DNA from: Symsagittifera roscoffensis
Taxonomy: Eukaryota > Xenacoelomorpha > Acoela > Convolutidae
Direction: 5' to 3'
Length of the DNA stretch: 64,000 bases
NCBI RefSeq assembly: GCF_963678635.1
Contig: NW_026971055.1
Location: 62,001-126,000 of the forward strand
In this document: positions 22,076-32,082 of the stretch, piece by piece
Layout: each line of letters begins with the position of its first letter
Position numbering within the stretch: the first letter of the stretch is position 1
Notes under the pieces: generated by a model
The model's database searches: none
What the model saw: only the letters and a program-made list of their open reading frames with translations
What the model was told of the DNA's origin: nothing
Translations under genes and position numbers: made by a program

Positions 22076-24037
22076 TTTGGATACTCCGAACCAACATTAA
22101 AAAAAGTTTTTCTATCCTGAGATTATCAACCCGAAAATGGTTGCGGTTCAAGAAAGTGGTCAAAAACGTCGACTTATATGTTTCAAAATTATACCGATCG
22201 GTTGGCTAGTCTTTGAGAAATTACCAAAAACGCGTTCGTCAAATCGGGCTTTTTTCACCACCTATATGGGTTCTGAAAAACTTTTCCGCAATTCTCAATG
22301 AAAGCGCCTAAAAACAATTGAAACGAGCGTAATAGCCCCGTACGGCACTGTAATAATGCAAAAAACCGGACCTAAATTGGTTTGGAAAGAAAAATCGGCC
22401 AAACACTATCAAATTTGGACCCTCCGATTCCTTCCTTTTCCCATCTTTAAGTCGTTAGCTCTAGCTATGGAGCAAATAACGAAGGTTTATTCAGAAGTCT
22501 CTGTGGCAATCGACACGTTAAGCTAGCACGTTCCTAACGCAAATCTTTCATTGCTCTAACTCTAAATAGTTGATCGTCAAAATAGATTGACGAAAATCGG
22601 AAAATTATCAACTTCTGCTAAGTCCTTTTTCACGCGGTTTCTTTTGTTAGAGGAATCGAACAACGTAGTGACTCCCTGTCTAAAAGCTGTTTCCTATTCG
22701 GAAAAGCTCGGATATCTAAAATTTTGGTGTTGGATACTTTGCCGAAAATCAGTAATTTTAGACAAAATTGGGGTGTTTATCGGGTCAGGTCTCATCTTGT
22801 CCGGAAATAACATATAAACTGTCATTTTATGTTTTTTATTGTTTTTGGTGTTTTTTGGATTTTTTACTGTTTTCTGTATTTTTTCCTTTTCAGATATTTT
22901 ATTTTTGACTTTTTCTTGGTTATACACTATTTTTGATCGGTTTTACGCTTTCCCTTTAATTGTTACTGGTCCTGGGACCTTGGGATAAGCGGGCTCTAGA
23001 CTTCCAACTTAAACAACCGGCCCCGGGAATTTTCGGTCATAATTAAGTTGAGAAGCTGAATAGTACTAAGCGGAGGGTCGGCACCTTCCCCCTAGGACAA
23101 CAAACATTAGAGCCTCTAATCCGGAGCGGAGGGTTCGTCGCTGAAAGGTTTGCTGATCATGATGGTATTATGCCTTTAACAGGCCCACCCATGAGCGCCA
23201 TTAAAAAAAGTCTATGTTTCATTCGCCCAAATACTACACAGTGACGGAGCGCAGAAAAAGCACATAATAATAACTGGCAGGCATCAGTTACTTTAATTCT
23301 ACTCGTTTTTCACCGTCTCGAACTAGCCAATTGATTTTCTGGTCTGTTTAGGGCTAAAATAAAGTTACTATTTTCAGATCATCAGTCAAACGACTCTTAA
23401 TCAGCTTTCGTTTACATGCAAATACAACCACTTAGCTGGTTCTCGGATCCTCAGTTTAAGTGATTGCTATTAAAAACACGGCCTAATTATCCTATTTCGT
23501 TATGTTTTGGTGAGAGTTCTATTTTAAATCCATTGGAGATGGATTGACCCTTTCCTCTTTCTAGCTACTCATATTCTAAAACATCAATCAATACCGATGA
23601 TAATTCAAATTGTTTATGGCATCAGAGTAATTAAAAAGTCAGTTATTTATAGTCCTTCACCGTATACTGTCTCTGGGGAGCCGATCCTCCCCCTCCGTGA
23701 TTTTCTTGTAATAACGTCGTTATTATTCCCAATTCGCATTTCTCAAAAATGTGACGTCAAAATTCGAATTTTTTAAAATATAAAATTCCCGAGTATTCTG
23801 ACCCTCCTTTGCAACAATTTCCAACCATTAAGACCTCTAATTCTACTTTAGTGTTGTGTCGGAATGGCACAAATGTTTTCAACTAATTATACATTTTTGT
23901 TTGTAATTTCGCTCAAATAGGACACAATTTACTTTTTGATAAAAGCAGTAATCTTCATTGCTTCATTCTCTTTTGAAGTGAAAATCGAATCTGAATGTAG
24001 GGCGGCTTGTTCACATTGTAATTCTTGATTGTTACAC

Positions 24038-24393
24038 TCACCCTCTCATGTTGTATGTTCCTATTTCATATACGCTTTTACAGATATCAAGCTCCTCGTC
24101 CATAGTTGATTCTTTGCCAGTTTTGCCTTCATATATAGTTACGAGTCCAAGGTTTTCAGCATCGTGAATAACGGTATTCCGGATTGCCAATTTTGCTTCT
24201 CCTTCTTTTTCACAAGAGTACATTTGTTGAGACTTTTAAAATTGTCCCAAATTGTTACTTTTGAATAGTTGAAAGCAGGATTCAAAATAAGTTTTCCCCT
24301 TGTAAGATTTTTGGAACCAAACAAACATCCCAATTTTTGTTTGATTTTTGAGAATTCAATATAATTGGGACTAGTGCCTTTTCCTGGGTACAT
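24038..24393 (-). pseudogene. Arm-borne ORF family, copy in U2/left arm
   Basis: It starts MYPGKGTSPNYIEFSKIKQK and runs through GCLFGSKNLTRGKLILNPAF to FNYSKVTIWDNFKS. The second part reads KEGEAKLAIRNTVIHDAENL, TGKESTMDEELDICKSVYEI. It stops at the conserved donor-like GTGAGT shared with the other two copies (13364 and 30809 ends). It carries the uninterrupted target site that the Polinton derivative occupies in the right arm (near 24332). The product is not recognised; the copies disagree in frame, so it is probably decayed. Confidence 0.45.
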
Positions 24394-25149
24394 ATTGGAA
24401 GAGCAAAATGATCAGATGAAGAGAAATGATAGAAATGGTTTTGAGATTAAATATAAAAAGAAGTAAACAACATGAATCATTCAATTAACCATAAAAGAAA
24501 CTAGAAGTTTTTGAGTGAAATTTCCAAATATGGAATTTTGTAGATGTTAGTGTTCCTATATAATTCAACAATTCTCAGCAAAAATCATTATTCCGGATGG
24601 CTGCTGCTATCTGTCAAGCTCTTCTCAGCTTTTATTCAGATTTTTGTCAAAAAACCTCTATTTATTTCCGTTTCGGTGATTTTTACGAAAAAAATATATA
24701 GTACCCCAAGATTATTGTCTGTCTACCCATAATTTTTACTGTCTTTTGGAGAAATGTAACTTTCACATACTTCTGATTGGTTCATCTTTCGATCAAACTT
24801 TATCGATTGTCCTTATACTCTGTAAAAATACACATTTTATTCGAATAATATTTCATCAACTGGCAAAAGTTTCAATCTTGACCGCGCTGTTCATCACAAC
24901 TTGAAATGGAATGGAGCCAAAAAATAGCCAAGTGTTGCAAAGAAAAGACTGTTACGCAAAAAATTCAAAGGTCACGTTTTATGTTCAAACCAAAAACTAG
25001 ATTCCACATAAACTATCAGTTTAGCTTTTCTGGAAAGAGTTCGTAAATTCACAGATTTTCTCTAATATGCTTTAAAAAAGTTCACCGCTGCAAAAATTCT
25101 CTTCAATTTGTAAACAAAATGTGATGTTTCTTCTGATTTTGAAAAAGCT

Positions 25150-25375
25150 GCAGAAAATTTTCACATCTTTTAACAAGTTGGAAAAATTGTTTCAATGCAA
25201 AACAAAATGCAAAACGTGTTTCACTTTTTTTGACAGAATGCAAAAAGTGTTTAAACTTTTTGACAAGATGCGAAAAGTGTTTCGTTTTTTTTTTTCACAA
25301 AATGTGAAAATTGTTTCAATTTTTTCTACAAATAGCGATAATGTTTGATTTTTTTTTGACAAGATGCAGAAACCA
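25150..25375 (+). repeat. Minisatellite, unit about 31 bp (locus 1)
   Basis: About six degenerate units of the form TTTTTGACAAGATGCGAAAAGTGTTTCAC (shown here only in part: GACAAGATGCGAAAAGTG). The same unit occurs in reverse orientation at 27285-27520 in the other palindrome arm, and just upstream of the two polB relics at 50456-50600 and 56640-56790. The association with both the palindrome and Polinton relics suggests a common origin. Confidence 0.65.
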
Positions 25376-25694
25376 TCAGGTATTGTTTATTGTGTACAAA
25401 ATCTTTTTTTCTTCTGTTTTATGAGGTTTTATCTGATCAAAATTTATCAGGTTTTTTTACATGTAGACGAACTTGGAGCACTAAATTAAGTTCTAAATGT
25501 TTTTCAATGATTTATTTTGAACTTCTCGTTAAATTAAATTGAGGAAATTATTTAATTACAAAAAAAACGAAGTTAATATCAAAAAACAACTATTTACAAA
25601 ACACTTTAATCAAAGAGCTGTCAGGAGTTCTGGTTGTCTTCTATCGAACGGGTAGCTGGACGAGGTTGTAGTGGTTTTTGTTGAGCTGGAGGCG

Positions 25695-26057
25695 TCATTG
25701 TTTCTGAGAAAACTCATCTTCATCTACTGTTATGTGGTTTTTGGCTGATCCTGCTTTCTCCCAAGGAAAGAGGAAATCGTCAAATGGTTGAGCCTCATAT
25801 CTAGAGTCAAGAGTATCATATCTAGTGTCGGGGTAGTTCATTCCCTCGTGCTCAGCCACTTCCTCCATCATTTGCATTTCTCCTATTTGGTTCTCTGTCA
25901 TGGGCACTTGCATCATATGATGTTCGTTGAAGTCCCTTTGCATCACTTCCACCTTGTGCCAGACTGTTTCCCGCACTTGCATTTGTACTAGATTAGGCGA
26001 AAATGTTACAGAGTGCGTGAGGATTCTGTTTTGTACTGAGAAGATCATTACGAGCAA
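25695..26057 (-). CDS. Unknown protein, left copy of the divergent gene pair
   Basis: A 120-residue frame starting MLVMIFSVQNRIL; the matching start in the other copy is the internal MIFSVQ, so the true start is probably at 26048. The middle is rich in Met, His and Glu (HHMMQVPMTENQIGEMQMMEE) and the C-terminal part is acidic with aromatic residues (EAQPFDDFLFPWEKAGSAKN). No known domain or membrane segment is visible. Similarity to the right copy continues downstream to about 25621, which encodes the QPRPA-type tail there. It lies head-to-head with the right copy across a short spacer with CCAAT motifs. It could be a gene of the palindromic element or a duplicated host gene. Confidence 0.45.
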   Translation of the reverse strand: MLVMIFSVQNRILTHSVTFSPNLVQMQVRETVWHKVEVMQRDFNEHHMMQVPMTENQIGEMQMMEEVAEHEGMNYPDTRYDTLDSRYEAQPFDDFLFPWEKAGSAKNHITVDEDEFSQKQ

Positions 26058-26254
26058 TGAATTGAGTAAAAGATACAGACTAAAAACAAAAATACTTTGG
26101 AGCTGAGAGGGGGTAGCTGACGGAAAATAAATTGAAACTAAAGGAATTTGAACCAGAGAGACGAGGTAGCTGACGGTAGCTCAGTTGGAAAAAAAGTTAA
26201 TTTTAGTCAGGAAATATGTTCATTTTTGTGACTGGAAACGACAATGTGTAAAAA

Positions 26255-26385
26255 AAAAAAATGGGAATTTTTTTCCAATTGGATACGACTTTAAAACAAG
26301 AATTTCATAAAAGAAAGCTGAAATCTGATTGGACACGACTACAATCTAAATAAGGAAAATGAATTCTGATTGGTAAAACCCACAC
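26255..26385. promoter_or_regulatory. Central spacer with CCAAT motifs between divergent genes
   Basis: The spacer between the palindrome arms contains CCAATTGG (26275-26282), TCTGATTGG (about 26323) and TCTGATTGG (about 26364), that is, inverted CCAAT boxes of the NF-Y type (CCAATCAG). It is placed between two head-to-head gene copies, as in a bidirectional promoter. No TATA box was assigned. The inference rests on motif and position only. Confidence 0.4.
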
Positions 26386-26572
26386 ATTCGAGTTGAATGT
26401 GCCCCTCACTTCTAATTGAATATCATTTTGTTTTCAACTAAACTTCCGTCAACTACCTCTTCTCTCGGCTCTAAATACCTTATTTTGAATTTATATTCCG
26501 TCAGCTACCCCCTCTCAGCTCTAAAGCATTTTTGTTTTGAGTCTAAATCTTCTACTCAATTCATTGCTCGAA

Positions 26573-27034
26573 ATGATCTTCTCAGTACAAAACAGAAACC
26601 TCATGTACTCTGTAGAACTTTCGCCTGATCTAATACAGATGCAAGTGCTGGAAACAGTCTCCGGAGTTTTTGTGGCATGAATGGACATCCCAATTCAAGT
26701 CTGGCATATGGTGGAACTGATGCGAGGGGATTTCATCGAACATCATATGATGCAAGTGCCCTTGACAGAGAACCAACTTGGAGAAATGCAATTGATGGGT
26801 GAAGTGGGAATGAACTAACCCGAAACTCCTGACTCTACATATGTGGCTCAATCAGTCGACGATTTCCTCATTCCTTGGGAGGAAGCCGGGTCAGCCGAAA
26901 GCACCTTTACAATAGAAGAAGATGAGGGTTTTTCAGAAACAATGACACTTCCAGCTCAACAAGAACAACTACAACCTCGTCCAGCTCTGCGTTCCATAGA
27001 GAACCTGCAGAACTCTCGTCAGCTCTTTCATTAA
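26573..27034 (+). pseudogene. Unknown protein, right copy of the divergent gene pair (decayed)
   Basis: In one reading frame this locus gives the same series of blocks as the left copy: MIFSVQNRNLMYSVELSPDL, then VWHMVELMRGDFIEHHMMQV, then VAQSVDDFLIPWEEAGSAES. It ends with TLPAQQEQLQPRPALRSIEN before a stop near 27034. The frame is interrupted and a stretch near 26665-26705 is absent from the left copy. Conservation of the acidic FDDFLxPWExAGSA block in both copies argues that it once encoded a real protein. No family is recognised. Confidence 0.45.
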
Positions 27035-27284
27035 AAATTTTTGTAACTAAATGTTGTTTGGTATTAACTTCCTTCTTTGTAATTAATTAATTTCTTCAAT
27101 TTCTTTTGAACTATGAGAATACACGAGAAGTTCAGAATAAAACATTGAAGAACAATTAGAACCTAATTCAGTGCTCCAAAATTGTCCACATATAAAGAAA
27201 TTTTGATAAAATTTTGCACAATTAAAAGGGAAATTACTAGAAATTTGTACAAAAATTAACAATACCTGAAGGTTGTTGCAACAT

Positions 27285-27520
27285 GTCAAAAAAACTCAAA
27301 CATTTTTTGCACTTTTTTGAAAAAATTGAAAGACTTGTCTCATTTTATCGAAGAAAAGGAAACACTTCTCGGATCTTGTCAAACAAATTGAAACACTTTA
27401 CGTTTTTTGTCAAAAAAGTGAAACATTTTTTGCATTTTGTTTGGAAAAAATGAAACAATTTTTCCAACTTGTTAAAAATGTGAAAGTTTTTCTGCAGCTT
27501 TTTCAAAATCAGCAGAAACA
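27285..27520 (-). repeat. Minisatellite, unit about 31 bp (locus 2)
   Basis: The inverted counterpart of 25150-25375, with units reading CACTTTTTTGAAAAAATTGA and GAAACATTTTTTGCATTTTG on the plus strand. It sits at the same relative place in the right palindrome arm. Confidence 0.6.
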
Positions 27521-28404
27521 TTACATCTTGTTTACAAGTTTGAAAAGATTTTTGCAAATTCTTAAGCACCGCTGAAATTTTTTGTAAGCATATGAGAGAA
27601 AATTTATGAAGTATCAAACGTTTTTTAAATTTTTATTGAGAAACTGACATGATCACTATTTACCAATCCATAACCATCAGTAAAACAGTCAACTTTTTTT
27701 ACACATCATGTTCAAAATTTGAGTTTTGTACTTACGATTTCTTTCCAGAAAAGCTGAACCGATAGTTTGAGTGGAAGCTAGTTTCATATTAGAAAATAAT
27801 TCTTAACACTTGAGTTTTTTGCGTAACAGCCTTTTCTTTGCAACACTTGGCGTTTTTTCTGCTCCTTTCCATATCAAATTGTGATAAACAGCGCGGTCAA
27901 GATTAAATTTTTAGCCAGTTGATAAAATAGCCTTCGAATAGAGTCTGTATTTGTACTGATGTAAAGACAATCAATAATTTGGAAGGTGAACTGAAATTTA
28001 CCTATTCGTTGTAAAATTTGATTGAAAGATGAACCATTCAGAAGTATGTGGAACTTTTACTTATCGAAAGACCAGTAAAAATTGTGAATAGACACACAAT
28101 AGTCATGGGGTACTATATAATAAATTTGGCTGAGAACTGTGGATTTATATAGGAACACTAACGCCTACGCAATTCTATATTTGGAAGTTTCTTTCAGAAA
28201 CTTCTATTCACTTCACTCAAATACTTCTAGTTCCTTTTATGGTTAATTGAATGACTCATGTTGTTTACTTCAATATTCATTTAATCTCAAAACCATTTCT
28301 CTCATTTCTTTTCATCTGATCAGTTTGCTCTTGAAAAATGTACTCAAGAGAAGACACTAAACACAATTATATCGAATTCTCGAAAAAAAAAAACAAGAAG
28401 TGGG

Positions 28405-28745
28405 AGTAGTATATGTGTGAAGCGATCAGGCGGGTGGGCGCTGACCCCATGTTATAACATAGGCTATAGAGTGTCCGGTCAGCACCCTATGTATTAACAT
28501 AGGCTATATATTTCCCAATGTATTAAGATAGGGAATAGGTTTCCCGATGAATTAAGATACCAGGTTTCAGATGGTAAGTTTCAGAAAAATTTTTGGCGCC
28601 CGAATTTCCCATGTAGAGATTTCCCTATAGATAACAAATTTATTGTAGGGAAATAGAAACTTCTTAGGGAATATGGTTCCTAAGGTATTACGATGGTAAG
28701 GTTTTAGATGGTAAGATGGTAAATTTCAGAAAATTTTTTGATGTT
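28405..28745 (+). repeat. Polinton derivative: left terminal inverted repeat
   Basis: It pairs with 30120-30512 in reverse complement. After the outer AGTAGTATATGTGTGA-GCGATCAGG come several near-palindromes of the form CCTATGTATTAACATAGG, then TAAGATAGGGAATAGG / TTTCCC blocks and ATGGTAAGTTTCAG words. Similar but diverged terminal sequence is at 44545-44760, 52850-53010 and 57475-57620. Confidence 0.85.
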
Positions 28746-29039
28746 TTTTTAAGTTTTACTTGCAAACACCTTTTTATCTTGAAAAAACAATTTTACATAA
28801 AAAAGTCTAAAAAAAATGGAAGGTAAGTTTCAGATGGTAAGTTTCGACAAAAATTAAGTTTCGATTTAGAGTATGGGATCATAAACTTTTATATCACAGA
28901 AAATTTTTTTTCTCAAAAGAATCTTTCACATTCTTATTCCATGTTATTTATTTTCTATCAGGTTATCTGGGGAAAATTGTCAAGAGGGGACTATCTTTGA
29001 CAGGTTAGTTATTCCGCTCCACGGGATATCAGGGAAATC

Positions 29040-29880
29040 TTGACAGCTCCTCACGGCTGAGACGATGAAGCTTCTCGGTAACAGCTCGTACGGTTATCAA
29101 ATTATGGACAGATCCAGACACACGATAACCAAATAGCTCGGCGATGAGAAGACACACAAAGCAATAAATGGGAAGTTTTTCAAGCAATTGAATGTTGTGA
29201 AAAAAGACTTATATGAAGTAGAACTTTTGAAGTCAACAAATGAACATAGAGAACCAATTATTGTAGGTTTTTTCATTCTTCAATACGCCAAACATAGAAT
29301 GTTGGAGTTATACTACAACTTCTTCCACAAGTATTGCGATGAGAATAAATTCGAGGAGTTGGATATTGTTACGGACTCTTTGTATCCAGCATTAGCAGAA
29401 GATAACCAGAGAAAAAAGCTCAGTGGACACTAATTCGCCAAAATGATTGTAGAGATGACTTTATAGCTGATGCAGATAGGAATTTTTTCCACGTACATGC
29501 TGCGGTGTTCACAAAAATCATGACAAACGAGAGCCTGGATTATTCAAAGAAGAAGTTTGCTGAACTGAAATGTTGTGCCTGTGCAGCAAGACGTATTGCT
29601 GCTAATATAGTAAGAGCGACAAAATCAAATTTAGCAGCAAAGGTCTCAACAAAAGAACGCTAGAAGACACTGGGGATGGACCAATGTCTAAATACAGACG
29701 AGCTCTGGACGAAGCTGTAAATTTGAAGTCGACCAATCGCGGATTCAAAACCTCCAAACATTTGGTTGGAACATATGAACAAACTAAAAAAGGACTCAGC
29801 TACTTTTCCCCGAAGAGGGAGGTACTTGATGATGGAATATATACTAAGCCATTAATTTTGTAAGTTTCACCTATAAACTG
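29040..29880 (+). pseudogene. Polinton protein-primed DNA polymerase B, C-terminal part (fossil)
   Basis: Type-B polymerase motifs: MKLLGNSSYGYQIMDRSRH (the Kx3NSxYG motif B, near 29067-29130), DLYEVELLKSTNEHREPIIV, GFFILQYAKHRMLELYYNFF, the motif-C region around DSLYPALAED (near 29378), and downstream FSSKGLNKRTLEDTGDGPMS, STNRGFKTSKHLVGTYEQTK. These blocks belong to the polymerase of Polinton/Maverick elements, which copies the element using a terminal protein as primer. The palm-C and C-terminal region is present, the exonuclease and motif A are not. Fossil. Confidence 0.85.
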
Positions 29881-30119
29881 TAGTAAAACTTCATACCATA
29901 CAAGGATTTATATGTTTTTTAACTTTTCAACTGTAATATAACAATTTACAGTAATTTAATTTTTTTTCTGAAAAACTTTATTTCTTCTTCGAAGCTTCAG
30001 TTAGGTTTCAGCATAGTTTCAGACACTTTCAATTGAAACTCAATATAAAACAAAATAAAAAACAAATCTTAATACTATGAAAAAATGTATAACCTATCGC
30101 ATTGGTGAAGAGAATCTTA

Positions 30120-30512
30120 AAAAATGGTAAGATCGGGAGCCAAACATTTTTCTGAAACTTGCCATCTGAAACCTTACCATCTTAATACATAGGAAACCTA
30201 TTCCCTATCTTAAAACATAGGGAAAACTATTCCCTAATGAGTTCGTAATTCCTTACAATGGATTTCTTAGACATAGGGAAATCCATACATGGGAAATTCG
30301 GGCGCCAAAAATTTTTCTGAAACTTCTGATACCATCTGAAACCTGGTATCTTAAAATATTGGGAAACCTATTCCCTATCTTAAAATTTGGAAATATATAG
30401 CCTATGTTAATACATAGGGTGCTGACCGGACACTCTATAGCCTATGTTAATACATGGGGGTCAGCATCCACCCCCACCCCCCCCCCCCTGATCGCCTCAC
30501 ACATATACTACT
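30120..30512 (-). repeat. Polinton derivative: right terminal inverted repeat
   Basis: Reverse-complement partner of the left repeat. It contains a C-run (30470-30488, CCCCCACCCC then twelve or more C) where the left end has GGCGGGTGGGCG. Just inside it (29980-30030) lie AGCTTCAGTTAGGTTTCAGC words that match repeat R near 140-190, linking R to this element family. Confidence 0.85.
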
Positions 30513-30529
30513 AGTGGGAGATTTGTTTG

Positions 30530-30809
30530 GTTCCAAAAATCTTACAAGGGAAGAAATTATTTTGAACCCCGCTTTCAAGTATTGAAAGTTAATGATTTGG
30601 GACAAATTGAAAAGTCTCAACAAGTCTTTCTTAGTGAAAAAGAAGGTGAAGCAATACCGGCAATCCGGAATACCGTTGTTTACGATGCCGAAAACCTTAG
30701 ACTCGTACCTAAAAACGAAGCCAAAACTGGCAAAGAATCAACTATGGACGAGCAGCTTCACATCTGTAATAGGGTATATGAAATAGCATCAAAAAACTTG
30801 AGAGGGTGA
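30530..30809 (+). pseudogene. Arm-borne ORF family, copy in the right arm
   Basis: The open part (30582-30809) reads MKVNDLGQIEKSQQVFLSEK, then EGEAIPAIRNTVVYDAENLR, TGKESTMDEQLHICNRVYEI, and ends at the shared AGAGGGTGAGTG. Downstream another open stretch reads KKYNVNKPPYIQIRLFTAKE. The upstream part of this copy was separated by the Polinton insertion. Orientation is inverted relative to the copies at 13.4 and 24.0 kb, as expected for palindrome arms. Function unknown. Confidence 0.45.
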
Positions 30810-31249
30810 GTGTAACAATCAAGAAGTACAATGTGAACAAGCCGCCCTACATTCAGATTCGACTCTTCACTGCAAAAGAGAATGGAGCAATGAAACATGA
30901 AAGAACTGTCCCAAATTTTGAGAGATTTCATGTTTGTTGATAATTGTAAAACTCAGTAACGCTTTGTGATGTTTTGTAGATTTCATGATTGAAAAATTAT
31001 TGGTTCAAAACTGTTTTTTAAGTGCTTTTTTATAGCTAGGATAACTGAGAAACAGTCAAACAAAACATTATCAATTGATTTTCCAGTAATTGTTTCAAAA
31101 ATTGCCCAAAAAATTACTTAGTTTTTGCTTTTATCAAATTTTCAGTAATTTTTGTCTTATTTGAACAAAATCAAAAACAAGAATGTATTTTTAGTTGAAA
31201 ATTTCTGAATTTCATTGCTTTTTTTCCTTTTTTAGAATTAAAGTTTTGA

Positions 31250-32080
31250 TTGGCTGCATGATATTCCTAAAAACAAACCTGACTCTAAATAAGAGAAAAA
31301 ACTTTTTTATGGAGACTGTTACTACAAAATAAACTAAGAATGATATAACAATTCAAGTTTTTTCAAGTTTCTTTGTTAATTGCAGTAAAAAATGTTTCTA
31401 TCAAAAGCGTTTTCAATGTCTGAAACGGACATTTATCAAATTTTAAGGTTAAATTACTACAAAAAAAAGACTGGTGGACAGATGACCTTGATGGAGTCTG
31501 CATTAGTTTCAACTTGTGTAGAAACATAGAAAATTCAAACAATTTGTTAAAAAGATGGAGAGGAGATTTAAAAAAAGAAGACTACTGCCAGATTAATCGA
31601 CAATGTTTTTAATCAAAAGAGTTAACTCAGATTGAGTGGTCAGTCTGTAAAAAAATTAAAAAATGGATTAAACCTATAAAACAAAAATTGAAGAAAAGGA
31701 ACATCATTTTGATTACAGTTTTGAATTTGATACAAACACAAAAACTATAGTTGTCAAAATATCCTCAAATCGATTATCCAAAAAAAAAGACTTCCAGTAG
31801 TTTATTTTTTAATATATCAAAAGTAAGTTGACAAAACTGTATATTTTGGTAATTTCTTATTTCACTGGTTAGAAATAACAAATAGGAAAAATTTTGACCA
31901 AACTTTCAAAATTTGAATTGAGTATCGAAAAAAAAGTGTTAGCCAGACAAGAAATCTCACTTTGTTGTCAATTATATATGTTAGTATCTTAAAAATTGCA
32001 AAAAAAAACTAATTGATTGTTATGTTTCATAAACATAGTTTGGTTCTGATCTACAAAGTACTTTGAAGTCTGTGAATACT
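31250..32080. other. AT-rich stretch without recognised features
   Basis: No coding frame, repeat or motif was recognised here apart from A/T runs. It lies between the fading end of the palindrome arm and the CCAAT repeat upstream of the zinc-finger gene. Confidence 0.5.
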
Positions 32081-32082
32081 TC

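Larger units (their letters stand above)
21332..25095. repeat. Unit U, copy 2
   Basis: A direct repeat of 10321-14439, minus the 438-bp segment, and with a small extra stretch around 22255-22360. Unlike copy 1 it continues at its right end into the palindrome (minisatellite at 25150 and the minus-strand unknown gene). U is therefore composed of a Gypsy leader part and a palindrome-arm part, and the copy-1 junction with Gypsy B at 14440 is secondary. Confidence 0.75.
23850..26220 (+). repeat. Left arm of a large palindrome
   Basis: In reverse complement this matches 26420-28404 plus 30513-31250. The shared order, from centre outwards, is: unknown gene, short intergenic stretch, 31-bp-type minisatellite, block with AACACTTGGC / GCGCGGTCAAGAT, donor-ended ORF family, then AT-rich sequence with TTGCTTTTATCAAA. 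The spacer between arms is about 200 bp (26220-26420). The outer part is also in unit U. Confidence 0.75.
28399..30518 (+). mobile_element. Internally deleted Polinton/Maverick derivative with intact ends
   Basis: The element occupies 28405-30512. It begins AGTAGTATATGTG and ends CATATACTACT, and is bounded by a perfect 6-bp direct repeat AGTGGG (28399-28404 and 30513-30518). Termini starting AG and a 6-bp target duplication are hallmarks of Polintons. Terminal inverted repeats of roughly 340-390 bp enclose only a C-terminal DNA polymerase B fragment, so it is a short, non-autonomous derivative of a 15-20 kb element. The pre-insertion site survives in the sister copies near 24332 and 13600, reading TTGGGATGTTTGTTTGG. 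It is a fossil; the similarity of its ends suggests moderate age. Confidence 0.88.
26420..31250 (-). repeat. Right arm of the palindrome (interrupted)
   Basis: Inverted partner of 23850-26220. It is interrupted by the Polinton derivative (28405-30512) and by a shorter extra stretch at about 30896-31118, on whose far side TTGCTTTTATCAAATTTTCAG resumes the arm homology. The outer end fades out near 31250. Similarity to the left arm is lower than between U1 and U2, so the palindrome is older than the U duplication. Confidence 0.7.

Noticed and set aside
10321-25095. U1 and U2 as the LTR pair of Gypsy copy B
   Set aside because: Copy B meets U1 inside RNase H, and U2 continues into the palindrome beyond the supposed LTR edge, so boundaries do not fit LTRs.
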